From: Warburgia ugandensis
Lineage: Eukaryota > Streptophyta > Magnoliopsida > Canellales > Canellaceae
NCBI GenBank assembly: GCA_035236585.1
Contig: CP141128.1
Location: 22,659,618 to 22,723,617, forward strand
DNA: 64,000 nt
Reading direction: 5' to 3'
Part shown: piece after piece, positions 51,426 to 63,480 of the stretch
How positions within the stretch are numbered: position 1 is the first letter of the stretch
Layout: every line of letters begins with the position of its first letter
Notes under the pieces: model-generated
Seen by the model: only the letters and a program-made list of their open reading frames with translations
What the model was told of the DNA's origin: nothing
The model's database searches: none
Made by a program: the position numbers and the translations under genes

Positions 51426-51438
51426 AAGGGGGGAAGAT
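51426..51438 (+). other. N2 polypurine tract
   Basis: aaggggggaagat directly before the 3' LTR start tgtaacaacccc. Confidence 0.85.
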
Positions 51439-51563
51439 TGTAACAACCCCAATTTTTATGAATATAATTGAATTATTAAAAATTAAAAGTTAAAATGTAG
51501 AACTGGAACTTTGAGTTCGAGGAAAATTCATTTTTAATAAAATAAAATCAAGACTTAAAACTT

Positions 51564-51595
51564 GGATGAAATTATTAGAAGGGGGGAAGATTATA
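51564..51595 (+). repeat. polypurine-tract-like patch inside the N2 3' LTR
   Basis: Reads ggatgaaattattagaag followed by gggggaagatta, nearly the same as the true tract and its upstream flank at 51409-51438. The matching position of the 5' LTR (about 45225-45265) and of N1 has ordinary LTR sequence instead. Confidence 0.8.
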
Positions 51596-53699
51596 AGTAC
51601 GGCAAATTATGAGTCTGGATAAAAAATCCTTATTTTTCTCTACTTTTATGAATAAAAGGATAAAACGATAATTTTACTCATAACCGAGACCTAAGACATC
51701 AAAATTTGGAATGTACTGAAAAATACGATTCAAGGCCACTAAATACGCTCAATTCCAAGTTTGGGAAAATAAAATAGATTTTTCTCCATAAAAGGGCAAA
51801 ATGGTCTTTTTCACACCTTTGTGGGGCCCACAAATGGATCCAGTCAATTTGGCTTGTAATGGTAGATCTGGAACCATTGGATCTCTTCAGGCTGATGGGA
51901 TCTTCAAAAACCCATGGTTTCCCTCCTCTAACAACGACACTAGAGATTTTGGCACTTCCAGAGGCTAGGGTTTCTTTCTAGTTTTCTTCTCCTTCTCTGG
52001 TGTTAATTCTTCCTCTCTGGTGATCTTCACCTCGCCGGACAGGCACATGTAGGTGCACCCTTCTCCCCTCTGTACATTCTGGCACCTTCCTGAGGTTTTC
52101 TGGCCTTCGGGTGATCTCCTTGGCCCTTCATCTGTCGAGAATGACGGATCTAGCAACAGGGTTGAGATCCCCATCTTGGATAGCTCAGATGAAACTTCTA
52201 AGCCATTGGATGGATTCCTATGGGCCAAAAACCCTAATAGATGAAGTCTTAGTCGTTGGCTACCTAGGATGAAGGAGATCTAGCGATGGGTTATCCGATG
52301 ATCTAGATCTGGACCGTCTCGCCTATCACCAATCACCCCTCCCTGGTGACGGGTAATCCCAGGTAACAGGGGCAGGCCAACTTTCTATTTTGTCGTTTTC
52401 TATTTGGATGATCTCAACCGTCCAAATTTTTAACTGAGAGCCTATTTCTTCAATTAAGAGCATAATTTAGCTCTGAGTTTAGATCTAAAAGTTTCTATAG
52501 ATTCCTTGTCACTTGTATAAGTTACTAAACTCATAAGATTTATGTTTTAAATTATATTTACTTGTGATAATCACTAAAATCCATCCAACAGTAATGGATC
52601 ATGTTCAATATGATCTTAAAATAGAGATCTGAACAGATGGATGGGTTCAAGAGTTCTCAAAAACTTAAGGACCATGATCATAGTAAAATTTATGGATCTC
52701 TAGATCAAGTAATTGAACAAAAACAGTAAGGTCAATATCAGCCCTCAAAATGGGCTGAAATCTTATAATCCAAATTCTAATATCAATTTAACTCTAAATT
52801 GAGATCGAAAAGTTGGGTTGGATTCCTCTTGATGAGGAGAACCTACTGAACTAAGAAATTTATGTTTTGATGCATGTAAAATTCTATTAATAAAGGAAAG
52901 TATTACTAATTCCAATGATCAGTGAAATTTGGATTGATCAAACTCTATAATTATGATCCATTGATGATCTTGTCATTTTAAAACATGGAATCAATGTTTA
53001 GAAGTGACTTATCTGTGTCTAATTAAGAGACCTATCCTTAAAAGTAGTAAAATCCATAAAAATGAATGGTAATCTCCTTGATCAATTTGATCAAGGAGGA
53101 TTGGACAGTATGGAAGTATTTGGATGATGATATAAAGTTAATATCATATGGATTGATGATGATAATTTGGGATAGATTAAGATCTATGCCCTTAAATTAG
53201 ATAAAATGACGTAAGATCTTCTTGATTGGTTGGATCAACTAGGATCAGATCATTTGATGAGATGCATCAATGATCTAGTGATGGAATCACATTAAGAAGA
53301 TGTATTAGATCTAAAGGAAAATGAAAAGATCAAGATCCAAACCCTAAAAGGGATGAAAAATGAATAGAAATCAACTACGGCCAGTGGATCATGATGAATG
53401 GTTATGGCATGTTAAATGTTCATTTGAATTATTGAATGTTATTATAATTGTCTTTGATTGCTTAGTAGATTTAATTGTTAGATTTATTTATTTATTTATT
53501 TATGTTTAATGCTTATGTTATGAAAATTACATTGAAAATGTAATTAAATGAAGAGTAGAGTTGAAGGACATTTACTTGGAATGAATGACATGGACTTAAT
53601 AATAGTAAGGGCTATAGTTAGTAGGATAATATAAGGAATATCATTTCCTTGGCCCAAATTAGGAGAATAATGAAACTCCATGAATGACATTTTAAATGT

Positions 53700-54005
53700 T
53701 CATGGACTTAATTAAAATCAATTAGAAAGAGAACCTAGGGTTAAAATGCTCATAGGAACCTTATGAAAGGTTGATCTAAGGTCACTCTAGTGAATGCTAA
53801 ACATGGTGGTTAATGGGGTTTTCTAATAGAGCCTCGCTCTTCCCCTACCTTTCGTTGACGTTTATGAGGTCTAAACACCTCCTTAGATAAGGATTGAAGT
53901 AACCACTTTGTGTTCATCCATTCAACTAGTAAGCCTTAGTCAATTGGAAATAAGAGGAGCAGTCTAGACTTAGGGTGAAATAAGCTATCTTCAACCAGTA
54001 AAACA
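53700..54005. repeat. shared module, copy in N2 3' LTR
   Basis: Reverse complement of the module at 5693-5990, as expected for an element on the other strand. Landmarks: 'aatcaattagaaagag', 'cataggaacctt', 'tgaggtctaaacacctcc'. Confidence 0.8.
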
Positions 54006-56056
54006 TTAACTAGTTGAATAATAATAATAAGATCATAAAAGGTTAGTAAAATATCTAATCTTAATAAAAATGGTAAGTAAGATAATCAAGATCAAATAAG
54101 ATCCATAGGATCTTGAATGATCAAGAATAATAAGAATAATAACATTGTATTGGACTTAATGTGCATGTTATAGATCAAATCTAGATCATTAGATTAGATA
54201 ATCCAAACCCTTAATCAAATATGATTCAAGGAAGAGAACCAGGATCATCCTTCTTAGGGATGATCAAATAAATGAACTTAGAACAAAGAAGAAATAGATT
54301 ATAGAAGATTTAGGCCCTTGATCATTGTCAACAAGTATAGATTGTTGATCAAAGGATCTATGAAAGATCAAGATTAAGGAGATGGATACACAAAGACTTA
54401 GTGATAGAAAATACTTAGATTTAAAAGGTTAGAAGATCATTCTAACCATCAGATCTATTGATCAATAGGATAAAATACTATCTGAGGAAGATAGATTATA
54501 TGGATGATAGGAACACAAGATAGATCTAGATCCTTTATATCAAAGAAAAAGATTAGATAAGGAATATAAATAGGAGATTATCCAAAATTGTATAGATAAT
54601 GATAGTATGTATGTATTTACAGATTACATACATCAATCATGAAAACATGCTTAGTTACATTTGAATCATATTTCATGTACATGAATAGATATAACTGTTG
54701 AAATTAGATGGAATACATAATAAATACCTAGGCATCATTTATGATTACCCCTAAACTTAGATAAGAACATAATAATAATGGATATCATTTGCATTAAATG
54801 AGTATCCTTACATTTAATAACATTTGGTATATGTATACCAAATTAAAGGACATGGGTGTCATTCATTGCAAATAAGGATCCCTAAATCTAAGAATGAAAT
54901 TATATCCTTAGTATGAGGATATTGAATACGATGGTGGTAATATAAATAGACATATTGTCTGAGATGTACAAGAAGTATTTTAGATACAAGCATGGAGGCT
55001 TGTGGTTTTATTTTAAATAGGCATAAGCCTAGGGATGCTATGCTAAGGAAGTTATGTGGGTTTGGCCACCCGCTTCCCGAAATTTGATGATGTTATGATA
55101 CCTTGCCCAAAGAGAGGCTAAAAGTAGGGTGGGGCAATTATGGGAAGGCTTCACTGTGAAAGTCTTGTCTCTCCTAGGGGCAGTGACACAATATTTTCCA
55201 TCATGGTATCAGTAGTGAACAGGGTAGTTATCTGAGCGACTAGTATGGATCAGACTGCAGCATGGTAGTCCTTGAGTATTTTGCATATGATGCATGGCAT
55301 AGTGAAATGCCAATACTGACCTACTAAGGGAGTATTTTTCCAGCAAAAGTTTGGATGATTTATCAACTCAATATATCTAACTATGGTTATTGATGTTTGA
55401 GATATTGACTATTTTTCATGGTTTTTGACCGTATATATATACATACGATATAGTGGTGAGTGGTTTGAAACTATCATTATGGATGCTACATGATTAATTT
55501 TATGATAGAATGATCATATATGGTATGGTTCGTGGAAATTGAATGATGTTACTCATATGGAATATGACGAACTTGAATACCGTACTTTTGAAATATATGA
55601 TTCCATATGTTCTTGAATCCCCTACCAAGCATAGCTTGCTGAGATATTGTAAATGTTTGAATATTTACAATATCTCAGATACAAAAAGGAAGGCCCAAAG
55701 GGATACAACAAGGAATACAAAGACCATACTGTTGATCAAGACTATGTACATTTGTAAAAGAATTGGATTGCATTTTGATTTGTGTATTTTGTACATACAA
55801 TGTAATAAAGGGGTTATGTATGTGAACCACTGGATCGATCCTGAGAGTTTAATAAAATGAGTTTCTTTAGAAACATATGTTTTACACAAAATTTTGCATA
55901 TATATGTGAGTGAAATGTGGCATTCAGGTTTTCTGAAAAAAAATTTCAAAGAAAACAAAATTTTCATTGCTTAAGCTTTCAAAATGTTTGCAAAATTGGT
56001 CGACCAGCATTTGAAATGAATAAAAAAAATGTATTTCAAAAATTTGAGTTGCCACA

Positions 56057-56061
56057 ACAGA
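56057..56061. repeat. target-site duplication of N2, right copy
   Basis: acaga directly after the LTR end; identical to 45086-45090. Confidence 0.85.
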
Positions 56062-56229
56062 AATGCATGGCTTAGTTTGTGAGCCCATTTTAGTCACCTT
56101 TAAGCTCTTTCAATTGCTTCATTTGATCCTTAATTAAACTTTGGATGATGACAATTGAGCTTTTAGCTTGATCTCTTAATCTTGATCATCAATTCTTATC
56201 CTAAATAATCACAATTGTTGGATCATCTC
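56057..56229 (-). mobile_element. Athila/Tat-type leader, piece D (last part)
   Basis: Continues 45090 across N2: 'atgcatggctta', 'tttgatccttaatt', 'gcttgatctcttaatcttgat' match 20720-20880 and 31300-31430. Confidence 0.6.
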
Positions 56230-58200
56230 TCCAAAACCTACAAAAGAAGAAAAATCATAATTAAATCCTAAAAACAATGATCATTTGCAAACTTATGCTG
56301 AATTAGCCTACGAACTTACAAAATATCACATTTTTGAATAATTAATTAAAAAATGTATGTGCTATGAAATTTTGGCCAAAAACTCAAATTTAGTACTATG
56401 AGTTATAACATAGGCAACTAATTGGGTACTTTGTATATAAAATTGAACACTTATCACACCCCACAACCAAAATTTCTGTAATCCTGTGCAAAACATGCAA
56501 AAGATCATGAAAACAAAAATGGTAACTGTTTTCATAGGTACTCACAATTGTATATAGCACATGCAACAATCCCTTAAAGCCTTAGGTTACCCGTAGTGGA
56601 TGAGTTTAAGCCTTGTGAGCATTTGTAGTGAATATTCCCATAAAATTTCATAAGGCTAGGTTCTTTAATTTATCTCAAAGAAATCTCATCCGTTAATACT
56701 CTACTGGCTTTAATAACCTACTAAAGATGAATGATAAAGTCCACAAATTACACACATACCAAAGCCGTTTTCTTCTACATTCATCTTAGAATGCAGTGTG
56801 TGTAGAGCTCCTACATCAAGACTTTTAAATAGATATACTTATTGCTCTATAGGAAAGATGTCTTGACCTCAAATTCTTACTGGTATACATGAAGAAATAA
56901 AACTCTGAGAGAAAAGGGGTCAAATAAAATTTTACATGCTATGTAACTGAGTCCAATAATATGATGGTCCACATACTTTCTTTTAAGCACAATTGAGATA
57001 AAGAAATGTGATCCGTCAGAATGAATGCTATTACCAGTATCATTAAATAATAGTTTACCTAAATTACTTTATATGTAGATCCTCGTCAAGGCTATGTTCC
57101 TCCTAAGATCAATAGGTCTTCAAATATGATGAAACATAGGCTTGGGATGGGTTCTGAGAATAAGGGCATAAGGATTCAAAGTTTCAAATATGAGTAGAGG
57201 TCTTTAACATATATTTGTGTGGACAACTTTTCTTTTAAGTACATTTGAAGTGAATATCTTCTACCTTTCCTTTCACATTTCTTCTTTTATTTTTCTAATA
57301 ATATCGGTTTTCTTCCTTTTTTCTTTGTATTTCTTTTTTTATTTGAGAGAAAGGCTTTTTCTTTCTATGTAACCACTTTAATATTTTTCACTTCTTTGAC
57401 TTTTGTCTTTTTCCTGCTTTTTCTACCATCTCTACTCATTTTGAAAGGTAGTTAATGAATATTTTTACTAGTTTTCTTTTGGTTAACTAAATTGGGGTTT
57501 TGAAAAGAAAAGGTCTTACCAAGAAGCTCAGAGGGTTTAATTAGAGGTATAGTAACTAGGTAGGCTTTATGTCATTAGGCTATTATAAGGATGAGCTATA
57601 TAATTTCATAGGTTTCTTATAACTTATTAAATTCAATAAATATTAAAGAAACAAAGTTAATGCTCCTATATTGTTCTTGAAATTTTCACCAAAACAAAGA
57701 TACTAGGATCTTAAATGTAATGTACATTAAAGGAAATATGGAATTACTTACAACCCTAAAAAAGATGACTCTCTAATACTAACAAGGTATATAGGTCTCC
57801 ACTAATATTCCTCAGGGTCACTAAGTCATAACCATCTATTAATCTAGACTTATGTATTGTGTGTAAGTGTCTGAGATTTAACTTTCATATAATACTTCAA
57901 GACATGAATAAGATGTAGAATTAACCATATCCATTTCTATTAAGAAGCTAAAGTGGTGGAAACACTATACTTCGGAAAATACAATTCTCATCACATTAAA
58001 GAAACTTTGACCTAACTTTTTTTATTTTTTTAACAAAAATATTAAGAAAACTAGACATCTCATGCATGTTTACACCCCTGAACCTAAACTAAACATTGTC
58101 CTCAATGTTTTAAAATACAGGACACTAAATGTTAAATGAGTGATGCAGAACCATGAGACTTTAAAAACCCTGTGTTTCCTCCCAATAAGCCCTAAGTGTA
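56230..58200 (-). repeat. LTR-like repeat D
   Basis: 56230-57540 aligns with 18023-19240 (for example 'tattagc', 'aatactctactgg', 'gcacatgcaacaa', 'taccctaagtcc'-like phrases). 57540-58200 has no other copy here but includes a 'acacccctgaacctaaact...cctcaatg' phrase, similar to sequence seen in Athila-type LTRs. It is either the 5' LTR of piece D or the 3' LTR of piece E. No clean LTR ends were identified. Confidence 0.5.
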
Positions 58201-58229
58201 ACATCTTTAGCCATATGTTAAAATTTCAA

Positions 58230-59500
58230 ATTACAATGTGTAAGACAAGCTCCCAGTGGATCAAAGGTAGACAATTGTGGAAGAACTTTTGGAATTAAAT
58301 CTTTAATCATGTTGCAAGAGTCATCAAGATGTAATTATTGATGGTTGGCATTGAAAACATTGAGCTCAGCTTTCATATTATCGATGGATAATTGCAATAT
58401 ACTATTTCTACAATTTATGATTGCATTAGATGTTACCAAAAAATGGACGTCGAAGAATTATCGGGATCTGACTACTTGGTTCTAACACAATTTGGGTACC
58501 AAGTACAATAAAATCTACAGGAAAGAAAAACTTGTCCACCTGTATTAAAACATCTTCAACCATACCATGTATAATCTTAATTGATCTATCTACTAACTAC
58601 AAAGTGGTGGTGCTTGGTTTAAGATCACCAAGCCCTGGTTGCTCATAGACAAAGTAAGGCAACAAATTAACACTAACCCCTAGGTCAAGTAATTCCCTAT
58701 CTATGATAGTTTTCCAATTATACAAGAAATGGTAGGACACCATGGGTTTAAAACTTAGGTGGGGTCTGGTGTTGGATTAAAGAGCTCACCTGCTTGGTGA
58801 GGAAGGCTTTCTTTTGCATGTTGAGTTTTCTCTTTGTTGTGCCGAGCTCTTTAAGAAACTTAGCATAAGCAAGAATATCCTTTATAGCATTTAGTAATGG
58901 AATATTCATTTGCACATGTTTAAACACTTCCATTACTTGATTGAATTCATTCCTTTCTTAGCCTTGTTATGTAATTGAGGGAATGGGGCTTTGGGCACAC
59001 AGAGTGCCTCCACTATAGGCTCAAATAGAATAGGAGATGTCTATTTAGTCTCTTTCTCCTGTGTTTTTGCTTTTTCATTCTCCTCTTCCTTCTCCTTAGG
59101 CTACACTACATTGTTATCAACCTGATGACCACTCCTAATAGTTGTGATAGACTTGGTTTACTCATGGGTTCTTTATGAACTAGACCCTAATTCTAATTGT
59201 CCCTTAGGCATTGCTATAGGCTAATTGGAAAATTTTCCTTTTTCCCTTTCAATTAATTTAGCAAACAATTGGTTTATTTGCATCTCTAACTTGGAGTTAG
59301 ATTGAGAATTTTGTTTGCACTCATTTTGAAGTTGATTTAAAGTCTTATTAGTATCCATATTTTGTTTTATGAGCAATTGAATATTATCCTCAGTTGATGT
59401 TTCTTTGTTGCTGAGGATGCTAAAAACCAGGTGGTTGCTGAGAAGGTGAAGCCTAAGGGAAGTTCTGAAAAGGGGATTCATAGATGTACCTCTATGGTAA
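58230..59500 (-). pseudogene. Athila-type gag tail and protease remnant
   Basis: The gag tail (59221-59481) has NTKTLNQLQNE-like and KLEMQINQLFAKL motifs, matching the 'LEVQMGQLA' block of Athila gag. Then comes AYAKFLKELGTTKRKL (about 58850). The protease region reads LLDLGVSVNLLPYFVYEQ, GLGDLKPSTTTL and VEDVLIQVDKFFFPVDFIVL (58480-58710), the characteristic Athila/Tat protease-flanking sequence. Broken. Confidence 0.75.
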
Positions 59501-60018
59501 TTATTTTTAGGCTATGATAGATTGGGATGCTTACCCCATCCTAGATTATAGGTTTCAGAATATGGATTATTGTTGCTAGGGCTATGATATCCATTAACAC
59601 CATTTCCTTGTTCTAAAAGGTATTTAGTGTACACTTTAATTGATGGTCAAGCTATAGTCAAATGGGTTAGACTAGAACAAGTAGCACATACCTCTTGTAG
59701 AGGTTTATGGGATAGAGTGATAGCCATGAAAGTTTCAAACATAGTTTCAAGTTTGTCCATTCTTTTGCCTAAAGGCTTTAGTTTGTTTAATTTTTCAACT
59801 ATAGAGTCACGCATATATGACATGTTTGATGGTACTCCAACTTCATATTAGCCTCCTTTGTTTTGTGCCTAGGCATTTCTCTCTCCCCTATGAGAATAAT
59901 CCCATTCATGTGAATTGTTTGTTAAATTTTGGAAAAATTCCCGTGCCTCTATTTCACTTTTCATCATAAGGGCCCCATCACTTACTGCATCTACCATTCA
60001 TTTAATTTGAGGTGTCAA
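59501..60018 (-). pseudogene. Athila-type gag, zinc-region end
   Basis: Minus-strand NNPYSETYNLG-like and CSSLTHLTI-like phrases parallel 27720-28010 of piece B. Interrupted at 60018 by a solo LTR and continued at 62926. Confidence 0.65.
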
Positions 60019-60989
60019 TGTGACCACCCGGGTTTTCTCATGCATTTTTAGATGAAAAATCTAAATTCCTAAGGTGGGATCCCGATTTGAAAAAAATAGT
60101 GCAATGCAGCGAAAAAATCTTTTATTTGGAATTCATTTTGAAAACCCCGAGTGTCATTTGTTTTCACAACAACTAAGGTAGTTTTTGAACAACTTTAGAA
60201 ATCACAAATGCTTTTTCCCCAGGTCTATCCAGTCACAATGCACAGCCCAACTGTAACTAAGTACAAACACATGTCCAGAGGGTTGAGAGCTTACTTACAT
60301 GTGTATTTGTTTCCTTTTGGATTCACATGCTCATAGCACTAACATAGATGTCTTCTTTAAGCTGTCCTGAACCATGATATATACAGATGTATCCTGTCCT
60401 TGAGTACTTGCTGATGTCTGAAAAATGTTAAGGATTGGGTGAGTATATAATATGCTCAGTAGGAGTCTATCACTATTAGTTTTATAATGCATGCAATCTT
60501 TAAAATCATGTGCTCATAAAAACATATGCATGTTGTACGAATAATCACGTTCAATATCGATATTAAAAGCTACTGTCAAACCGAAATACTGACGACTTAA
60601 AGAAATATCATAATCCAAGTCGAAAGTATCATACATCATAATCATAAAAATATGTCATAACATCATGATATGCATCAGATGCTTCATGGAATCCAACTCA
60701 TGGATATCTATCATGGTATGGTCGACCAACCGTATATCATGCTATATGCAATGCACATAAATCCACGAAACCATAGGGTCCCACTATGCCCACGACCTCC
60801 TCGCCGTGTGGTCCCCGGGTACCTAGGGACACAGGATCATATACCTCCACGGGGCATATGACACTTACTCGTCGTAACCCATGCAATTTATGAAATCGGT
60901 TGCAAAACATGCATGCAATGCTAGTCTCGCATTCAAAGTCATAACCTTGCCTAGAATCCTGACAGCCTAGAAGCCTGTCAGCTCTCTCT

Positions 60990-61045
60990 GGCCCGCCCTC
61001 ATCGGCCCACCCTCATCGACCCGCCCTCATCAGCCCGTCCTCATC
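60990..61045. repeat. 14-bp tandem repeat, four units
   Basis: Units ggcccgccctcatc, ggcccaccctcatc, gacccgccctcatc and agcccgtcctcatc. The T2 LTR has one unit at the matching place (about 23050-23063). Confidence 0.9.
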
Positions 61046-61274
61046 GGCTAAGGCTACACTTATCATGCATACAAGCAAAAACCTCTTTTCAAAACCAATC
61101 CTCTTTGGGTCCCTCACAACTGCCTAACCCTCACAACTGCCTACCCATCGTCTTTTGGGCACTCCAGCGTCTTTTGGTAACCCTCAAGGACATGCAATCT
61201 TTGCAAGTACTTAAATCATGCAATGTATGCACTTGTTTGCAACACATGTATGTGCATAATGTATATGCAGTCAT

Positions 61275-61560
61275 TCCAAAACATGGCTATGTGTAAAACA
61301 TTTAACATGCATGCTGAATTTATTCATACAAATCACATGCAAATCAAATCATATATCTAAAACATATGTTCTCAAATAATAATAGTTCTTTTAAAAGAAT
61401 CTAATAGTGATATATATGCAATCTTTTACGAAACATGTCTATGTACAAAACATTTATCATATGCATGCTGAATCAAGTCATGCTAAACAAGTCATATACT
61501 TATAATGTATGTTCTCAAAACAATAATAGATCTTTTAAAAGAATCTAATAGTGATAGAGC
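61275..61560. repeat. tandem duplication of about 150 bp in the solo LTR
   Basis: Unit 1 (61275 to about 61412) and unit 2 (61429-61560) share 'catg(g/t)ctatgt', 'gcatgctgaat', 'tatgttctcaaa' and 'cttttaaaagaatctaatag'. The T2 LTR has one related block (22785-22990). Confidence 0.75.
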
Positions 61561-61959
61561 ACCTACTTGACTAGGTCGCGTTAACCTTCTTGTCCTCGTA
61601 CGCTCCTGAACATGGTTTGGGGACTTAAGGTTAGTTTAACCTATCTTTGATGGGTTTAGAGCAATTGGGTCTTATTACTTAGGCATTAGGGGTCCATCCC
61701 TATGCCTATGGGTGTCCTAAGGTCCTAATTAGGCCTTGGTATTCTCAGTTTTCCAAAGTCCTAGTGGTCACGTGCCACCACCCTATTTTAAGGGTCATGC
61801 CCTACTTTGATTGGGCCTTGATTAGAGATTTTATGGTTTGGATGTATCCGCGACGTCGATATGGACACAACACCTTTTGCGGCGCCTCAATCGGAGCTCT
61901 AGATCTCAAGTTATAAGCATTTTAATTTTGTATGTACATAGAGCCTTAAAGACAAAAAA

Positions 61960-62170
61960 AGAAGGAATGCTAGGGCGCTGCGCGTTTGCGACGTGCGCCC
62001 AGCATTCTCAAATAACCAAAAAAATGATGCCTCGCTAGTGCGCTGCGCGTCTGCGGCGGGTGCCTCAGCGGGTGCGTTTGCAGACGCGCTCGTCATATCC
62101 GCCCGTCCTTCTCTTTAGCGGGCACGTCCACGGACGCGCTCGTTTGGTTTTTCAAACGGCGTCGACCTAC
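61960..62170. other. CpG-rich zone with repeated GCG phrases in the solo LTR
   Basis: Stands out from the AT-rich surroundings. Contains 'gcgctgcgcgt' twice (61976, 62039) and 'acgcgctcgt' twice (62084, 62135), in a roughly 60-bp rhythm. The homologous T2 zone (22140-22400) is also GC-rich. Probably the promoter/leader side of the LTR. Confidence 0.55.
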
Positions 62171-62925
62171 GTCGACGTGGGACGGTCCTGTTGGATCGTC
62201 CCGCCTGTTAGTGACCTGGGTCGTCCTCAAGTCACCCTGGTTTGACCCTGTCGAACCAGTGCAGCCTGGGGACGTCCCAGGGGTCTTTGTGGCTCTCCTG
62301 GAGGCCTATTCTCCATGGTTTTTCATGAAAAAACCTAGGGAAATCGTTTCTGAAACTATGGTGGAGATGGGTTTGGGGTTTTTTTGTGCGTACCTGCTTT
62401 GTGGTGGGTTTTCTCTCCACGTTTTCCCCCCTTGCTCACTGCTTCACGACTGGTTTTCTCCAAGGCTTTTGGGCTGCCATTAGAGGCACCCAAGAGCTCT
62501 ATTTATAGAGCTTTTACAGAGGGTTCTGGAGGGTTTCTAACCGCCTTTGAATGGCGGTGGGGAATCCTCTGGAATGGCAGTGGTTTCTTCTTGAAACACC
62601 ACCGTTCCAGAAACCTCTAGGAGGTTGAAGACGACGGGGTGCCCGTATCAAAATGGGCACCTGTGTTTTTCAGGTTCAGTCGTTTTTGGGAAATTTACAA
62701 TTTTGCCCATGAACTTCAAAGGGCCATATCTTGCTCATTTTAACTCCGTTTTGGTTGATTTTGGTCTCGTTGGATTCTTTTTTCCGAGACGCATCTAATG
62801 GAACCACTTTTAGTACCAAATTCCTGGGTTTAGTCATGGAAACTAGTGAAATGACCAAAATGCCCTTTTCTTTAAAACTTAACTTTTTATGGGCTTTTAA
62901 TATTACAAAAATTGGGGTCATTACA

Positions 62926-63480
62926 AGTAATGCCTTATAGAAATATTCAACCTACTACCATTTTTCAAATCCATGGTTGGGGAAATTTTGTAGTAAGTCA
63001 TTCCATCTATCCCAACATTAATAATATTGTTCATTATCTCTTTGTTGGAAGTTAATGATTTCCCTACAAAGGGCATTAATCATATGGACATGAAAGAATT
63101 TCCAGTGAATTTCTTAAACAACTAGTCCCATGTGGCAATGGAACTAATCTCTAAAGAATTAAGCCATGATTTGGTTTTATCCTATAATGAGAAAGGGAAT
63201 AACCTAAGTATAATAGAATCCTCACTAATATTTTTTGTATTTCAATGAAGCACAAATATCAAGGAATTCCTTAATACACAGGTTAGGGTCCTCTCTCTCA
63301 AGACCATAGAAACATGGGAGTAATTATATTACTCCAAGTTTAGGTTCAAAGTGGTCTGTATTGGTAGGTGGTAGTGTGATGCATGATGGAGTATTTAACG
63401 AGTGGTGCATAAAAATTGAAAATATCCTTATGTTCAACCACTATTAGTGGTTAAGCTATGGGGTAAGGAACTTGGTTTCT
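62926..63480 (-). pseudogene. Athila-type gag, N-terminal and central part (piece E)
   Basis: Aligns with 28200-28740 of piece B: the same order of phrases, including 'caatgcct(c/t)atag', 'cctactaccattt' and 'attgttcat(c/t)atc'. On minus it encodes the retrotransposon gag domain. Broken. Confidence 0.65.

Larger units (their letters stand above)
47911..51438 (+). other. N2 interior: non-coding, purine-rich
   Basis: 3.5 kb with no frame above about 80 codons and no retroviral motif. The sense strand is visibly dominated by A and G over long stretches. It contains a 34-bp tandem array (48027-48162) and a tandem duplication of about 194 bp (49361-49750), and is otherwise colinear with the N1 interior. 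An AT microsatellite is at 50571-50595. Confidence 0.75.
45091..56056 (+). mobile_element. N2: second non-autonomous giant-LTR element
   Basis: Plus-strand copy of the N1 family, 11.0 kb: 5' LTR 45091-47910 (2.8 kb), interior 47911-51438 (3.5 kb), 3' LTR 51439-56056 (4.6 kb), 5-bp duplication acaga. The LTRs are of unequal length, and the 5' one lacks most of the middle of the family LTR. The primer site, polypurine tract and colinear interior match N1. No gag or pol. LTR divergence by hand count is about 4-5% in one 270-bp sample and about 12% in another, suggesting an age of a few million years. It is structurally recognisable but eroded in its LTRs. Confidence 0.85.
51439..56056 (+). repeat. 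N2 3' LTR
   Basis: Starts tgtaacaacccc and ends gagttgccaca. It is the better preserved N2 LTR and carries the shared module in reverse (53700-54005). A polypurine-like patch lies at 51564-51595. No credible gene. Confidence 0.85.
60019..62925 (-). repeat. solo LTR of the T2 family
   Basis: 2.9 kb, starting tgtgaccacccggg and ending ggggtcattaca. It aligns in reverse with the T2 5' LTR (21668-24125) and shows about 170 bp of LTR start that T2 lacks. There is no primer site, polypurine tract or interior, so it is a solo LTR. The flanks (gtcaa, agtaa) match imperfectly as a target duplication. The Athila gag on both sides is contiguous when compared with piece B (28190). Frames inside, such as 61838-62038 and 62211-62483, are not genes. 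Confidence 0.8.

Noticed and set aside
62211-62483. Overlapping frames in the GC-rich part of a solo LTR
   Set aside because: The T2 LTR homologue does not keep the same frame, and GC-rich DNA makes chance open frames likely.
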